The translations under genes were made by a program, and so were the position numbers. The notes under the pieces are model-generated. The model made no database searches. It was not told where the DNA came from and worked only from the letters and a program-made list of their open reading frames with translations. 40,001 nt of DNA from an uncultured Prolixibacteraceae bacterium. GTDB lineage: Bacteria; Bacteroidota; Bacteroidia; Bacteroidales; Prolixibacteraceae. The DNA is taken from the NCBI GenBank assembly GCA_913063265.1, contig CAJXZG010000046.1, positions 1-40,001 on the forward strand, given 5' to 3'. The first letter of the stretch is position 1, and each line of letters begins with the position of its first letter. Below, piece by piece: positions 1-7,151 of this stretch.

Positions 1-201
1 AACACCGGTCTGGAAGAAATCAACTATGTGGTCTACGACCAACCTGACAGCTACAATTCGAACATTGTATATTTAACCAAAGACGGTATATTAACTTTGT
101 TTTATGGAGCAGAACCTACTGACCTTCCATATTCTATCTCCGGAGATAAATTAACAATTACCTATCCTTCAGAAGAACTGGTATATACAAAAGTAGATTA
201 A
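1..201 (+). CDS. Lipocalin-like protein, C-terminal fragment
   Basis: An open frame runs from the first base to a TAA at 199-201, giving 66 residues with no start in the window. The fragment alternates polar and hydrophobic residues in short strands (NIVYLTKDGILTLFY, then YSISGDKLTITYP and a final ELVYTKV). That is the usual end of the small lipocalin-like beta-barrel lipoproteins common in Bacteroidota. The family call rests only on this strand pattern and the closing 'ISGDKLTI' type motif, so it is tentative. The stop lies three bases before the stop of the convergent Gfo/Idh gene, which leaves no room for a terminator between them. Confidence 0.6.
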   Translation, partial: NTGLEEINYVVYDQPDSYNSNIVYLTKDGILTLFYGAEPTDLPYSISGDKLTITYPSEELVYTKVD

Positions 202-204
202 TAA

Positions 205-1674
205 TTATATCTGTTCCCAGCCTTTTCGGTAGGTATGCCTAATCCATTCTTCTGCCATTTCCAGAGCAGGCATGGTTTCATAATCCTTTCTGAAACGCGG
301 ATCACCGTTAACCACTGCAAATTCATCTTTTGCCAATACCCTGATTTTATCCGATGTTGAAATATTGGTAAACCTCATGTTTACTCCGTCCCAAAGCAAT
401 TTACGTTCCAGGCTTTGTAACCGGACTGCCAGAACACCCAACATTACCATTTCGTTTAATGGAGCCGAATAATTAAAATTTGATGTGGCTTCCAGACGCG
501 ATTCTTTGTCCTCCTTACAGGCTCTGATCCAATCCTGCTCATGTCCTCCCTCCATCGCATTAAAAATCCTGCGCAGCGATTTTTGGGGTTGCTCAAAACT
601 GTCCATTTTACGGATTGGTAAAAGTGTTGGATTTTGTGCATACGTACCACACATTATTTTTCCTTTTGAACCATAAAAAATACAACCACCATCGTCATCA
701 CCCATTTTCTCTCCATCCTTAAGTTCATCAGGTCGCGGAGGCATCATTCCTCCATCGTACCAGTTCACAGAAACCTCAGGCATTGCCACTTTGGGTAAAT
801 TATCTCTTCTGGGAAATTCATATCTCACAAACTCCGAATTAGGAGGAGAATCATTATTAAAAGGTGTGGAACTTGCTTCCACTGCATCAGGATACTCAAG
901 CAAGAGCGCCTTGAATACGGGATCCAGGATATGACAGCCCATGTCACCCAGAGCTCCGGTACCAAAATCCCACCAACCCCGCCAGTTCCAGGGATGATAA
1001 GTAGGATGATATTCATGCCATTTAGCCGGACCAACAAATAAATCCCAATCCAGTGTTTTAGGTACCCTTTTATCCTTTTCGGGAGTGCTTAAACCTTGTA
1101 GCCAAATTGGCCTGTTAGTCCAGGTATCAACATGCGTAACCTCACCTATAGCACCAGACCAAATCCATTCACAGATTAATCTGATACCTTCATCTGAATT
1201 CCCCTGGTTACCCATTTGTGTAGCTACCCCATATCTTTCAGCTGTTTCACGTAAGATTCTTGATTCATAAACTGAATGCGTCAAAGGTTTCTGAACAAAA
1301 ACATGCATTCCCTGGCGCATTGCCATTAATGCAGGTAATGCATGAGAATGATCCGGCGTAGCAATCATAACAGCATCAATATCTTTTTGCTGCTCGAACA
1401 TTTGCCGGTAATCGGTGTATTTTTTTGCTTTTGTCCAACGTTTAAATGCATTTCGCTCTGCATATTCCCAATCTACATCACATAATGCAACGATATTTTC
1501 GGGTTCCATATTTTTAAGGTTGGCGTAACCTTTCCCTCCCACTCCAATTCCGGCAATATTTAATCTGTCGCTCGGGGCTTTGTATCCAAATCCTGAAATT
1601 ACTTTCGATGGTAAAATTGTTATACCGGTTGTTGCTGTTGCAGCTGCTCCAATAAATTTTCTGCGTGAAACCAT
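205..1674 (-). CDS. Tat-exported Gfo/Idh/MocA family oxidoreductase (paralogue 1)
   Basis: A 489-residue NAD(P)-dependent sugar or sugar-derivative dehydrogenase of the Gfo/Idh/MocA family. The N-terminus is a twin-arginine signal (SRRKF at residues 3-7, then an Ala/Thr-rich hydrophobic stretch to about 30). The Rossmann fold starts near residue 38 with GIGVGG at 42-47. The family's catalytic lysine is expected in VQKPLT (Lys129), and HPWNWRGWWDFGTGALGDMGCH marks the C-terminal substrate domain. Members of this exported group oxidise or isomerise carbohydrate rings in the periplasm, with the cofactor usually carried through Tat in the folded protein. The gene is a clear paralogue of the one at 3446-4957; the two share the same layout and many identical blocks. 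Its substrate is unknown. It is transcribed toward the lipocalin fragment and separated divergently from the peroxiredoxin at 1994. Confidence 0.93.
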   Translation of the reverse strand: MVSRRKFIGAAATATTGITILPSKVISGFGYKAPSDRLNIAGIGVGGKGYANLKNMEPENIVALCDVDWEYAERNAFKRWTKAKKYTDYRQMFEQQKDIDAVMIATPDHSHALPALMAMRQGMHVFVQKPLTHSVYESRILRETAERYGVATQMGNQGNSDEGIRLICEWIWSGAIGEVTHVDTWTNRPIWLQGLSTPEKDKRVPKTLDWDLFVGPAKWHEYHPTYHPWNWRGWWDFGTGALGDMGCHILDPVFKALLLEYPDAVEASSTPFNNDSPPNSEFVRYEFPRRDNLPKVAMPEVSVNWYDGGMMPPRPDELKDGEKMGDDDGGCIFYGSKGKIMCGTYAQNPTLLPIRKMDSFEQPQKSLRRIFNAMEGGHEQDWIRACKEDKESRLEATSNFNYSAPLNEMVMLGVLAVRLQSLERKLLWDGVNMRFTNISTSDKIRVLAKDEFAVVNGDPRFRKDYETMPALEMAEEWIRHTYRKGWEQI

Positions 1675-1993
1675 ATTCTTCAGGCTATTTTTTGCAATTT
1701 TAATATTCGCGCAAATTAGAAAAAATATCAGGTTTTACCTATAGTTTATAATTTTAGAAAAGCGTAATATTTTAATTCAACCGGCCGTAAAATCCGGCAA
1801 ACAAAATCCTCATGTTTCTTAATAAAGGTATTGTAACAGTGCGTATCGATATATTGAAAGACAAACAAATTAACTTGAAAAATGGTATAAAAAAATAACA
1901 GCTTGTTAACAAACTTTAGCATTTAATAAATGTTATCCATTAAAATCCAAATGCACTGTATTTAATAAAACTGAGCAACTTAAATTCAATACA
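1675..1993. other. Divergent intergenic region, no gene seen
   Basis: This 319-bp, strongly AT-rich gap separates the start codons of the divergent Gfo/Idh and peroxiredoxin genes, so it must hold both promoters. I found no clean TAnnTTTG/TTTG pair on either strand. The only visible structure is a small TTGTTAACAA palindrome near 1902-1911. I see no open frame worth calling. Confidence 0.6.
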
Positions 1994-2716
1994 ATGAAAA
2001 GATTAGCAATAACATTTTTAACAGTCCTTTTTACTCTGACATTGTGGTCAAAAAAAAACAATGTCCCTTTGATTGGCGATAAGGCCCCCTCTTTCAAAGA
2101 AAATTCAACCATGGGCGTTATCAATTTCCCGGAAGATTATGGAGACAATTGGAAAATTCTCTTTAGTCATCCTCTTGATTTTACCCCGGTATGTACATCG
2201 GAAATGTGTGGTTTGGCACTTAATCAAAAAGAACTGGATTCGTTAGGAGTAAAGGTTGCAGTAGTATCTATAGATGAAATTGAAAGACATGTGCTTTGGA
2301 AAGAATTTATGGAAAGGGTATTGAATGAAGATGACGAACCTGTAAAGATTAATTTCCCTATTGTGGCAGATCTTTCCGGCGAAGTTTCTAAAAAATACGG
2401 AATGTTACATTCTTCGATGGATGACAAAAGAGATGTAAGAGGTGTCTTTATTATTGACCCGGATAATATAATTCAGGCAATAACCTTTTATCCCATGAAT
2501 GTAGGCAGAAATATGGATGAGATTTTAAGAACTGTAGCAGCTTTGCAACTTACCCGAAAGGAGAATGTGTTAACTCCACTCGACTGGAGACCGGGAGATG
2601 ATGTGTTGGTTCCGTATCCTCCATATACCGAAGAGGAACTTGAAAAAAATCCTGAACTCAAAGACCAGTATTATAATGTGGGTGAGTTTATGTGGTATAA
2701 GAAAATGAAGAAATAA
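1994..2716 (+). CDS. Exported Prx6-like (1-Cys type) peroxiredoxin
   Basis: A 240-residue peroxiredoxin that reduces hydrogen peroxide or organic hydroperoxides through a peroxidatic cysteine. The motif HPLDFTPVCTSE (residues 59-70) carries the active-site Pro, Thr and Cys67. The long C-terminal part with 'TPLDWRPGDDVLVPYP' (about 195-210) is the dimerisation arm typical of the Prx6/TSA group. A second cysteine lies only five residues later (Cys72), not at a usual resolving position, so I favour the 1-Cys mechanism. Unlike most family members it opens with a hydrophobic leader (residues 1-19, MKRLAITFLTVLFTLTLWS), which suggests export to the periplasm. The downstream gene is far away, so it is probably transcribed alone. 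Similar genes are annotated simply as peroxiredoxin. Confidence 0.9.
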   Translation: MKRLAITFLTVLFTLTLWSKKNNVPLIGDKAPSFKENSTMGVINFPEDYGDNWKILFSHPLDFTPVCTSEMCGLALNQKELDSLGVKVAVVSIDEIERHVLWKEFMERVLNEDDEPVKINFPIVADLSGEVSKKYGMLHSSMDDKRDVRGVFIIDPDNIIQAITFYPMNVGRNMDEILRTVAALQLTRKENVLTPLDWRPGDDVLVPYPPYTEEELEKNPELKDQYYNVGEFMWYKKMKK

Positions 2717-2773
2717 ACGTCAGGTACTGGAAATTCTAAGGTTGATTTCAAATGAAATTAAATTCTGAGAATG

Positions 2774-2961
2774 GACTATGGCTGGAAGACCGAAGTCGGA
2801 AGACGGAAGAAAAATACCACCTTTTAACTAAAACAATTCGTGCAAGTGGCTATTATCTGAAAGATTAAAATTTTAAAGTTCTCTTACCAAACATTGTAGT
2901 TACGTCACCCTGTTTCGATAATTATCGGGATGATTTCAGGGATCTTTTCCCAAATAATTAA
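2774..2961. repeat. Degenerate small intergenic repeats
   Basis: Two repeat-like patches lie here. One near 2780-2810 has reiterated GGAAGAC/CGAAGTCGGAAGA units. The other, near 2900-2955, has GTCACCCTG and TTTCAGGGATC half-sites around the perfect palindrome CGATAATTATCG. Both resemble the short non-coding repeats scattered between genes in Bacteroidota. No coding frame is evident. Confidence 0.4.
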
Positions 2962-3076
2962 TTATCTGCACATAAGGATGCTGAAACAAATTGCTAATGA
3001 CATAGAATGATATCAACGAGATTCGGACTTCGGCATTACGTTCTAACATTGCCTAAGACAGATTAATTTTCAGCAG

Positions 3077-3287
3077 TGTCCGAGTAACAAATAAGTTGAG
3101 GGAAAGATTCTTTCGCTTCATTACATTGCGCTCAGAAAGACAACGAGTTAGTTTTAGAGAGACTTTGGGGAGAGGGTGGTTTGGCCCCAAAGTCTCGGGG
3201 CCAAACCACCCTCTCCCCAAAGCGAACACCCCACAAAACCTGTCATTCCGTGGCGAAGCGAGGAATCTTTTTTAAATTACTCGGACA
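3077..3287. repeat. Nested palindromic element (MITE/REP-like)
   Basis: Three layers of inverted repeat share one centre. The outer arms are the perfect 11-mers TGTCCGAGTAA (3077-3087) and TTACTCGGACA (3277-3287). The middle arms are imperfect: 3103-3142, containing AAAGATTC and CAGAAAGACA, pairs with 3241-3272, containing TGTCATTCCG and GGAATCTTT. The inner hairpin is a perfect 26-bp stem (3163-3188 with 3197-3222) and an 8-base loop AAAGTCTC. There is no U-tract after the inner stem, so it is not an ordinary intrinsic terminator. No transposase gene is present; if mobile, it would need one in trans. Confidence 0.75.
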
Positions 3288-3392
3288 GTAATAATTAATT
3301 TAATATGTTTAAAATTTACAAAAACTTAAGTAGCTACAATAATCCCAAAAACTTTCAGGAGCAAGTCTTTTACTTTAAACCAGATTTTTATC

Positions 3393-3421
3393 AAAAAAAA
3401 GGTGCCCATTACTGAACACCT
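3393..3421 (-). terminator. Intrinsic terminator of Gfo/Idh paralogue 2
   Basis: On the minus strand AGGTGTTC pairs with GGGCACCT (8 bp including two G-U pairs, loop AGTAAT), followed directly by a run of eight T. It starts about 24 bases after the stop codon at 3446. Confidence 0.8.
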
Positions 3422-3445
3422 CTTTGTAAAATATAATAATGTTAA

Positions 3446-4957
3446 TTAGGCTGGCATATCAGGTAAACTCCATGGTTTACGATAGGTGTGCTTAATTAAT
3501 TCAGCAGCAAATTCTTTTGCCGGAACAGGGTCAGTCCATGTTTTCTGGAAAGTTGGGTGACCATCGTGAATAGCAAATCCATCTTTAATTACGGTTCTGA
3601 TTTCTTCGCTGTCTGTAAGGTTGGTGAATTCCATTTTTTCTCCATCCCAATCCAATACTTTATTCAACGATTGTAAACGAACACCAAGAACTCCCATTAC
3701 AACCATTTCGTTAAATGGTCCTGCTTCGCTAAAGTCAGATGCTGTAGGAACACGGTTTTCAGGACTTTCTTTACAAGCACGCACCCAATCCATTTCGTGG
3801 CTGGTTTCTACTCTGCGACGGAATTTTGGAGCATCAGGTTTACGACCTGAAAGCAACCATGGATTTACACCATAACATCCGCATACCAAAGTATCTTTTG
3901 TACCGTGGAATAATACACCACCACCTCTGTCGTTCGGATTTTTTCCATCCGGCCATCCTTCAGGAAGCATTGGCTTAATACCGCCATCGTACCAGTGCAC
4001 ATCTACTTGTGGAAGCGGAGCTTTTTTCTTCATTCCCGGCCATGGTTTTTTAGCCATACGTTCTGGGAATGTCATTTTTACTGATTGAGAAACAGGAGCA
4101 CAATCCTGTAACAACAAGCTTGAGTTTCCTTGTGTATGAATAGGATATCCTAATTCAAGACCAATAAATACAGGATGAAGAATATGACAAGCCATATCGC
4201 CTAAAGCACCTGTACCATAATCCCACCAACCACGCCAGTTCCATGGATGATAAACCTGGTTGTACGGACGCATTTTTGCTGGTCCGACAAATAAATCCCA
4301 GTCCAAAGTATCAGGAACCCAGTCACCTCTTTCAGGAGTGTTTAAACCCTGAGGCCAGATAGGACGGTCGGTAAAAGCTTCAACTTTTGTTACTTCACCA
4401 ATTTCGCCATTAGCCAGCCATTCTGTGGTCAGGTTTACACCTTCGCCCGATGAACCCTGGTTACCCATCGATGTAGCAACTTTATATTTATCTGCCAGTT
4501 TTGTTAATAATCTCGATTCATATACACTATGTGTTAATGGCTTTTGCACATAAACGTGTTTTCCCATGGTCATGGCATGAGCTGCCACAATAGCGTGAGT
4601 ATGGTCCGCAGTTGCTACAACAACAGCGTCCATTTCTTTTCCAAGTTCATCATATGCTTTACGCCAGTCTTTGTATTTTTTAGCATTTGGATAACGATCA
4701 AATACACCATTTCCCCCGGTATATTTCCAGTCAACATCCACTAAACCAATTATATTTTCCGATTCAAGGTTTTTCAGGTTAGCAAAACCCATTCCGCCTA
4801 CACCAACACCAACAATGTTGAGTTTGTCACTTGGAGCTTTATGCCCCAACCCTGCCACTGCATGACTGGGAATTATCGAAATTCCGGCTGCAGCAACAGC
4901 TGTTGTTCCCAAAAAAGACCTTCTGGAAACTGAATTTTTGTTTGATTTATGTTCCAT
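3446..4957 (-). CDS. Tat-exported Gfo/Idh/MocA family oxidoreductase (paralogue 2)
   Basis: A 503-residue member of the same exported dehydrogenase group as the gene at 205-1674. It has a twin-arginine signal with RR at residues 12-13 (SRRSFLG) and a hydrophobic stretch to about 36. The Rossmann start has GVGVGG at 50-55, the family lysine lies in VQKPLT (Lys139), and the HPWNWRGWWDYGTGALGDMACH block is shared almost unchanged with paralogue 1. It differs mainly by a longer N-terminus and short insertions around residues 300-330. It reads as a single gene with its own terminator and opens from a region it shares divergently with the AhpC promoter. The substrate is unknown; periplasmic oxidation of a sugar or cyclitol is the family expectation. 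Confidence 0.93.
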   Translation of the reverse strand: MEHKSNKNSVSRRSFLGTTAVAAAGISIIPSHAVAGLGHKAPSDKLNIVGVGVGGMGFANLKNLESENIIGLVDVDWKYTGGNGVFDRYPNAKKYKDWRKAYDELGKEMDAVVVATADHTHAIVAAHAMTMGKHVYVQKPLTHSVYESRLLTKLADKYKVATSMGNQGSSGEGVNLTTEWLANGEIGEVTKVEAFTDRPIWPQGLNTPERGDWVPDTLDWDLFVGPAKMRPYNQVYHPWNWRGWWDYGTGALGDMACHILHPVFIGLELGYPIHTQGNSSLLLQDCAPVSQSVKMTFPERMAKKPWPGMKKKAPLPQVDVHWYDGGIKPMLPEGWPDGKNPNDRGGGVLFHGTKDTLVCGCYGVNPWLLSGRKPDAPKFRRRVETSHEMDWVRACKESPENRVPTASDFSEAGPFNEMVVMGVLGVRLQSLNKVLDWDGEKMEFTNLTDSEEIRTVIKDGFAIHDGHPTFQKTWTDPVPAKEFAAELIKHTYRKPWSLPDMPA

Positions 4958-5198
4958 AATAGTTAATAATTTTAATTGGATAGGTATCTATCTTTTAGAT
5001 TAATTTTCAAAAAATCAGCTAAATATAATGATATTAAAAGAACAGTCAAACAGGAGTTAATAATTGCTTTTAATTTAAAATTGTTAAAATATGAATCTGA
5101 TTTCAACCATCGATGATTAAAACAGCTAAACAAGGTTCAGATTCAACCATTTAGAAGATAATAAATAGCTTTTGTCTATTTGGGTTAAAAAAAATCAA
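4958..5198. other. Divergent AT-rich gap, no gene seen
   Basis: This stretch lies between the Gfo/Idh start (minus strand) and the AhpC promoter. It is very AT-rich. I see neither an open frame of interest nor a convincing minus-strand TAnnTTTG box. The rest of the gap up to 5447 is covered by the promoter and leader entries. Confidence 0.5.
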
Positions 5199-5230
5199 TT
5201 TGATTGACAAGTCTTTGGTTTCTATATTTG
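5199..5230 (+). promoter_or_regulatory. Bacteroidota-type promoter for ahpC-osmC
   Basis: A TTTG at 5199-5202 (-33 box) is followed after 20 bp by TATATTTG at 5223-5230, a perfect match to the TAnnTTTG -7 box of the Bacteroidota housekeeping sigma factor. It points at AhpC and would give a leader of about 210 bases. Confidence 0.65.
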
Positions 5231-5260
5231 CCTTGAATTTTAATTCAGTCTAAATTAACA

Positions 5261-5341
5261 ATGAAGTTATTTAAAGTAAAAAGGGAATTACGAAAGTGGC
5301 AGATTGATTTTCAGTGGCAAAGCTCCATTTTTTTTGCATAG
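5261..5341 (+). CDS. Possible 26-residue leader ORF upstream of ahpC
   Basis: An ATG at 5261 opens 26 codons ending at a TAG (5339-5341), within the predicted ahpC leader. The peptide is basic and aromatic (starts MKLFKVKRELRKWQIDF). The stop sits in the left arm of a small hairpin, CATAGC-CAAA-GCTATG (5337-5352). It could be an attenuator-like leader peptide, a degraded gene or chance. There is no independent support for translation. Confidence 0.25.
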   Translation: MKLFKVKRELRKWQIDFQWQSSIFFA

Positions 5342-5447
5342 CCAAAGCTATGGAAGAAAAATTAGCTGAAGACCAATGAAATCAAGATGGTGCTTGCAGT
5401 TTTTCAATTTTACTTTTAACAACTTCTCTAAAAAAAAACAAAAAATT

Positions 5448-5993
5448 ATGAAATCCGTTGGAGACAAATTTCCAAAATTCAAAAAAACCGCAATTTTAGC
5501 AGATAATTCATTTGGCGAGATAACTTCAAAAGACCATCAGGCAGATGGCAAATGGGCAGTGTATTTTTTCTACCCAAAAGACTTTACTTTTATTTGCCCC
5601 ACCGAGATTGTTGAATTTAACAATAATCACGACAAATTTAAAGCTTTGCATGCTGAACTTTATGGTTTGTCAACAGATACGGCTGAAGTACATTTGGCAT
5701 GGAAAACACATGATCCAAAATTGTCAAATCTTACTTTCCCTTTAATTGAAGATACTTCAAAATCACTAAGCAAAAAATTAGGTATTTTGCAACCGGGATC
5801 GGTAGCTTATCGTGCCACTTTTATAGTTGACCCCGAAGGTGTTATTCAATGGGTAAATTGTAACAACGATGGTACAGGCCGTAACGTAACAGAAGTACTT
5901 CGTGCGCTGGAAGCAACGCAAAACCCTGGATTAACAGGATGTAACTGGCAACCGGGAGAAGCAACGCTTTCGATTATGGAAAATGTAAATTAA
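5448..5993 (+). CDS. ahpC: Alkyl hydroperoxide reductase C (2-Cys peroxiredoxin)
   Basis: Reduces hydrogen peroxide, alkyl hydroperoxides and peroxynitrite in the cytoplasm. I chose the ATG at 5448, giving 181 residues. The frame stays open upstream to 5376, but those 24 codons (MKSRWCLQFF and on) have no family counterpart, whereas MKSVGDKFPKF matches normal AhpC starts. The peroxidatic cysteine is Cys50 in DFTFICPTEI, and the resolving cysteine is Cys165 in GLTGCNWQPGE; both are at typical spacing for a typical 2-Cys enzyme. No ahpF follows, so thioredoxin or another reductase would have to recycle it. The OsmC gene starts 14 bases after its stop, so the two are very likely co-transcribed. 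Confidence 0.95.
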   Translation: MKSVGDKFPKFKKTAILADNSFGEITSKDHQADGKWAVYFFYPKDFTFICPTEIVEFNNNHDKFKALHAELYGLSTDTAEVHLAWKTHDPKLSNLTFPLIEDTSKSLSKKLGILQPGSVAYRATFIVDPEGVIQWVNCNNDGTGRNVTEVLRALEATQNPGLTGCNWQPGEATLSIMENVN

Positions 5994-6007
5994 TAAAATC
6001 ACACATC

Positions 6008-6433
6008 ATGACAGTAAGAAAAGTAAAATCGGTTTGGAAAGGAACCTTAAAAGAAGGAAAAGGAGAACTAAGTTTTACAGGATATGAAGGGCCATTCACT
6101 TTTGCCACACGTTTCGAAAATGCAAAAGGAACCAATCCTGAAGAATTGGTGGGCTCTGCTCAATCGGGTTGTTATTCAATGTTTTTGTCGGCTTTGTTAA
6201 GCGGCGAAGGATTAAATCCTGAAAGCATTGAAACAGAAGCAGCAGTAACTTTAGGTGAAGTTGATGGCGGACCAGCAATTACAAATATTAAATTATCGAC
6301 AGTTGTAAAATGTGAAGGTTTATCTCAGGAAAAATTTGACGAACTGGCTGTTGTTGCCAAAGAAAAATGCCCGATTTCGCGTTTGTATGCCGGTGGCACT
6401 GCAAGCATTGAACTGGATGCAAAATTGGTATAA
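6008..6433 (+). CDS. OsmC family hydroperoxide reductase
   Basis: A 141-residue OsmC/Ohr-type peroxidase, a homodimer that detoxifies organic hydroperoxides with two reactive cysteines. Cys55 lies in SAQSGCYSMFLSALL, the buried helix cysteine, and Cys121 in EKCPISRLYAG, the second catalytic cysteine. The length is normal for OsmC. It follows ahpC by 14 bases, and a strong intrinsic terminator lies 45 bases after its stop, so ahpC-osmC forms a closed two-gene operon. The pairing means two chemically different peroxidases are made together, consistent with an oxidative-stress operon. Confidence 0.93.
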   Translation: MTVRKVKSVWKGTLKEGKGELSFTGYEGPFTFATRFENAKGTNPEELVGSAQSGCYSMFLSALLSGEGLNPESIETEAAVTLGEVDGGPAITNIKLSTVVKCEGLSQEKFDELAVVAKEKCPISRLYAGGTASIELDAKLV

Positions 6434-6478
6434 AAATTGATAAAGTTTTAGTTAGATAGAAAATAAGGAAAAGATAAG

Positions 6479-6504
6479 AAGGAGTCGAGAGGCTCCTTTT
6501 TTTT
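6479..6504 (+). terminator. Intrinsic terminator of ahpC-osmC
   Basis: AAGGAGTC pairs with GGCTCCTT around a GAGA tetraloop, followed by a run of T to 6504. The right half (AGGCTCC plus T-run and GTACCCTTTGCG) is repeated at about 10442, where the left half is missing; see the duplicated segment. Confidence 0.85.
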
Positions 6505-6595
6505 GTACCCTTTGCGAAACCTTTGCGGTCTTTGCGGTTGAAGAGATTAACCACAAAGTTCGCTAGGTAGGCGCTAGGATCGCTAAGGTTTTTTT

Positions 6596-6640
6596 AGGGA
6601 TGGCATCCTACTTTACAGCAGCTCAGAGGGATGGCATCTG
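6596..6640. repeat. GGATGSCATCC hairpin repeat, copy A
   Basis: Two GGATGGCATC(C/T) units, 20 bases apart, with CTCAGAG before the second. It lies just after the stop of the small-protein gene (6654, minus strand). Here both arms have G at the centre, so they are direct rather than inverted copies, although each arm is itself near-palindromic. Confidence 0.7.
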
Positions 6641-6653
6641 TTGAATCTCACGG

Positions 6654-7019
6654 TTATTTCGAAAACTTTTCTTTTGGATTTATAAATTCAATTCGTTTTT
6701 CTTTGAGATAAAAATGAACTGATGTATCAGGGACCATGATTGGCATTTTTACGGGATTTGGGCCAAACGCCAAAATTGGCATATTTAATTCAATAAGGTC
6801 CTCCCCTCTTTTTATGGGTTTCGATTTAGCAAATTTCCAAGAATTATGATTCTTAGGATGCTTAAATTTTGGATAGATGTTGAATTGTTTTATAGTATCT
6901 TTTTTCAAATAGTCTTCAAATTCCTTTTCCTGAAATTTAAGAGTTGTCTCCGGAATTTGTGCACTTAATGTTAGTGAGCTAATAACAAGAGTTAGAAAGA
7001 GTAAAGTTATTGCCTTCAT
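6654..7019 (-). CDS. Small secreted protein of unknown family (paralogue A)
   Basis: I do not recognise this 121-residue protein. It has a signal peptide (hydrophobic residues 3-19, SAQ near 19-21) and a mature part of about 100 residues that is charged, lysine-rich and without cysteine. The C-terminal half carries MPIMVPDTSVHFYLKEKRIEF, shared almost exactly with the paralogue at 10571-10954, along with NMPI, an IKRGEDL-like block and a final NPKEK. That level of conservation against a divergent N-terminal half suggests the C-terminal strand region is the functional surface. It is the last gene of the minus-strand series that begins with BlaI and M56, and it sits inside a duplicated segment. 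A periplasmic or surface role is inferred only from the signal peptide. Confidence 0.75.
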   Translation of the reverse strand: MKAITLLFLTLVISSLTLSAQIPETTLKFQEKEFEDYLKKDTIKQFNIYPKFKHPKNHNSWKFAKSKPIKRGEDLIELNMPILAFGPNPVKMPIMVPDTSVHFYLKEKRIEFINPKEKFSK

Positions 7020-7089
7020 TGTTTAATTGGTTAGCATTTTTGCAGTTTGAAAGTTATAAAAATTATTCCATCATTATTTATGTTTGAAC

Positions 7090-7134
7090 GGATTCCATTC
7101 TTCTTTGCTAAAACTCAGAGGGATGGCATCCATT
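7090..7134. repeat. GGATGSCATCC hairpin repeat, copy B
   Basis: The right arm GGGATGGCATCCAT is intact and preceded by ACTCAGA. The left arm is decayed (GGATTCCATTC). It lies 17 bases after the stop of the thioredoxin gene at 7152. Confidence 0.65.
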
Positions 7135-7151
7135 TAGAGTTGTCCTGAATT

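Larger units (their letters stand above)
6490..7136. repeat. Duplicated segment, copy 1
   Basis: This block matches 10441-11071 in order: the right half of the osmC terminator, a CTTTGCG-rich repeat, ATTAACCACAAAGTTC, a hairpin repeat, the small secreted-protein gene, about 70 bp of conserved upstream sequence (GGTTAGCATTTTT, TTGAAAG, ATTCCA) and a second hairpin repeat. Here the terminator is intact, so this copy probably lies at the original junction. Confidence 0.65.

Noticed and set aside
3163..3222. Perfect 26-bp stem taken as a terminator
   Set aside because: It is far from both flanking genes, has no T-run on either strand, and is centred in a larger inverted repeat, so a repeat element explains it better.
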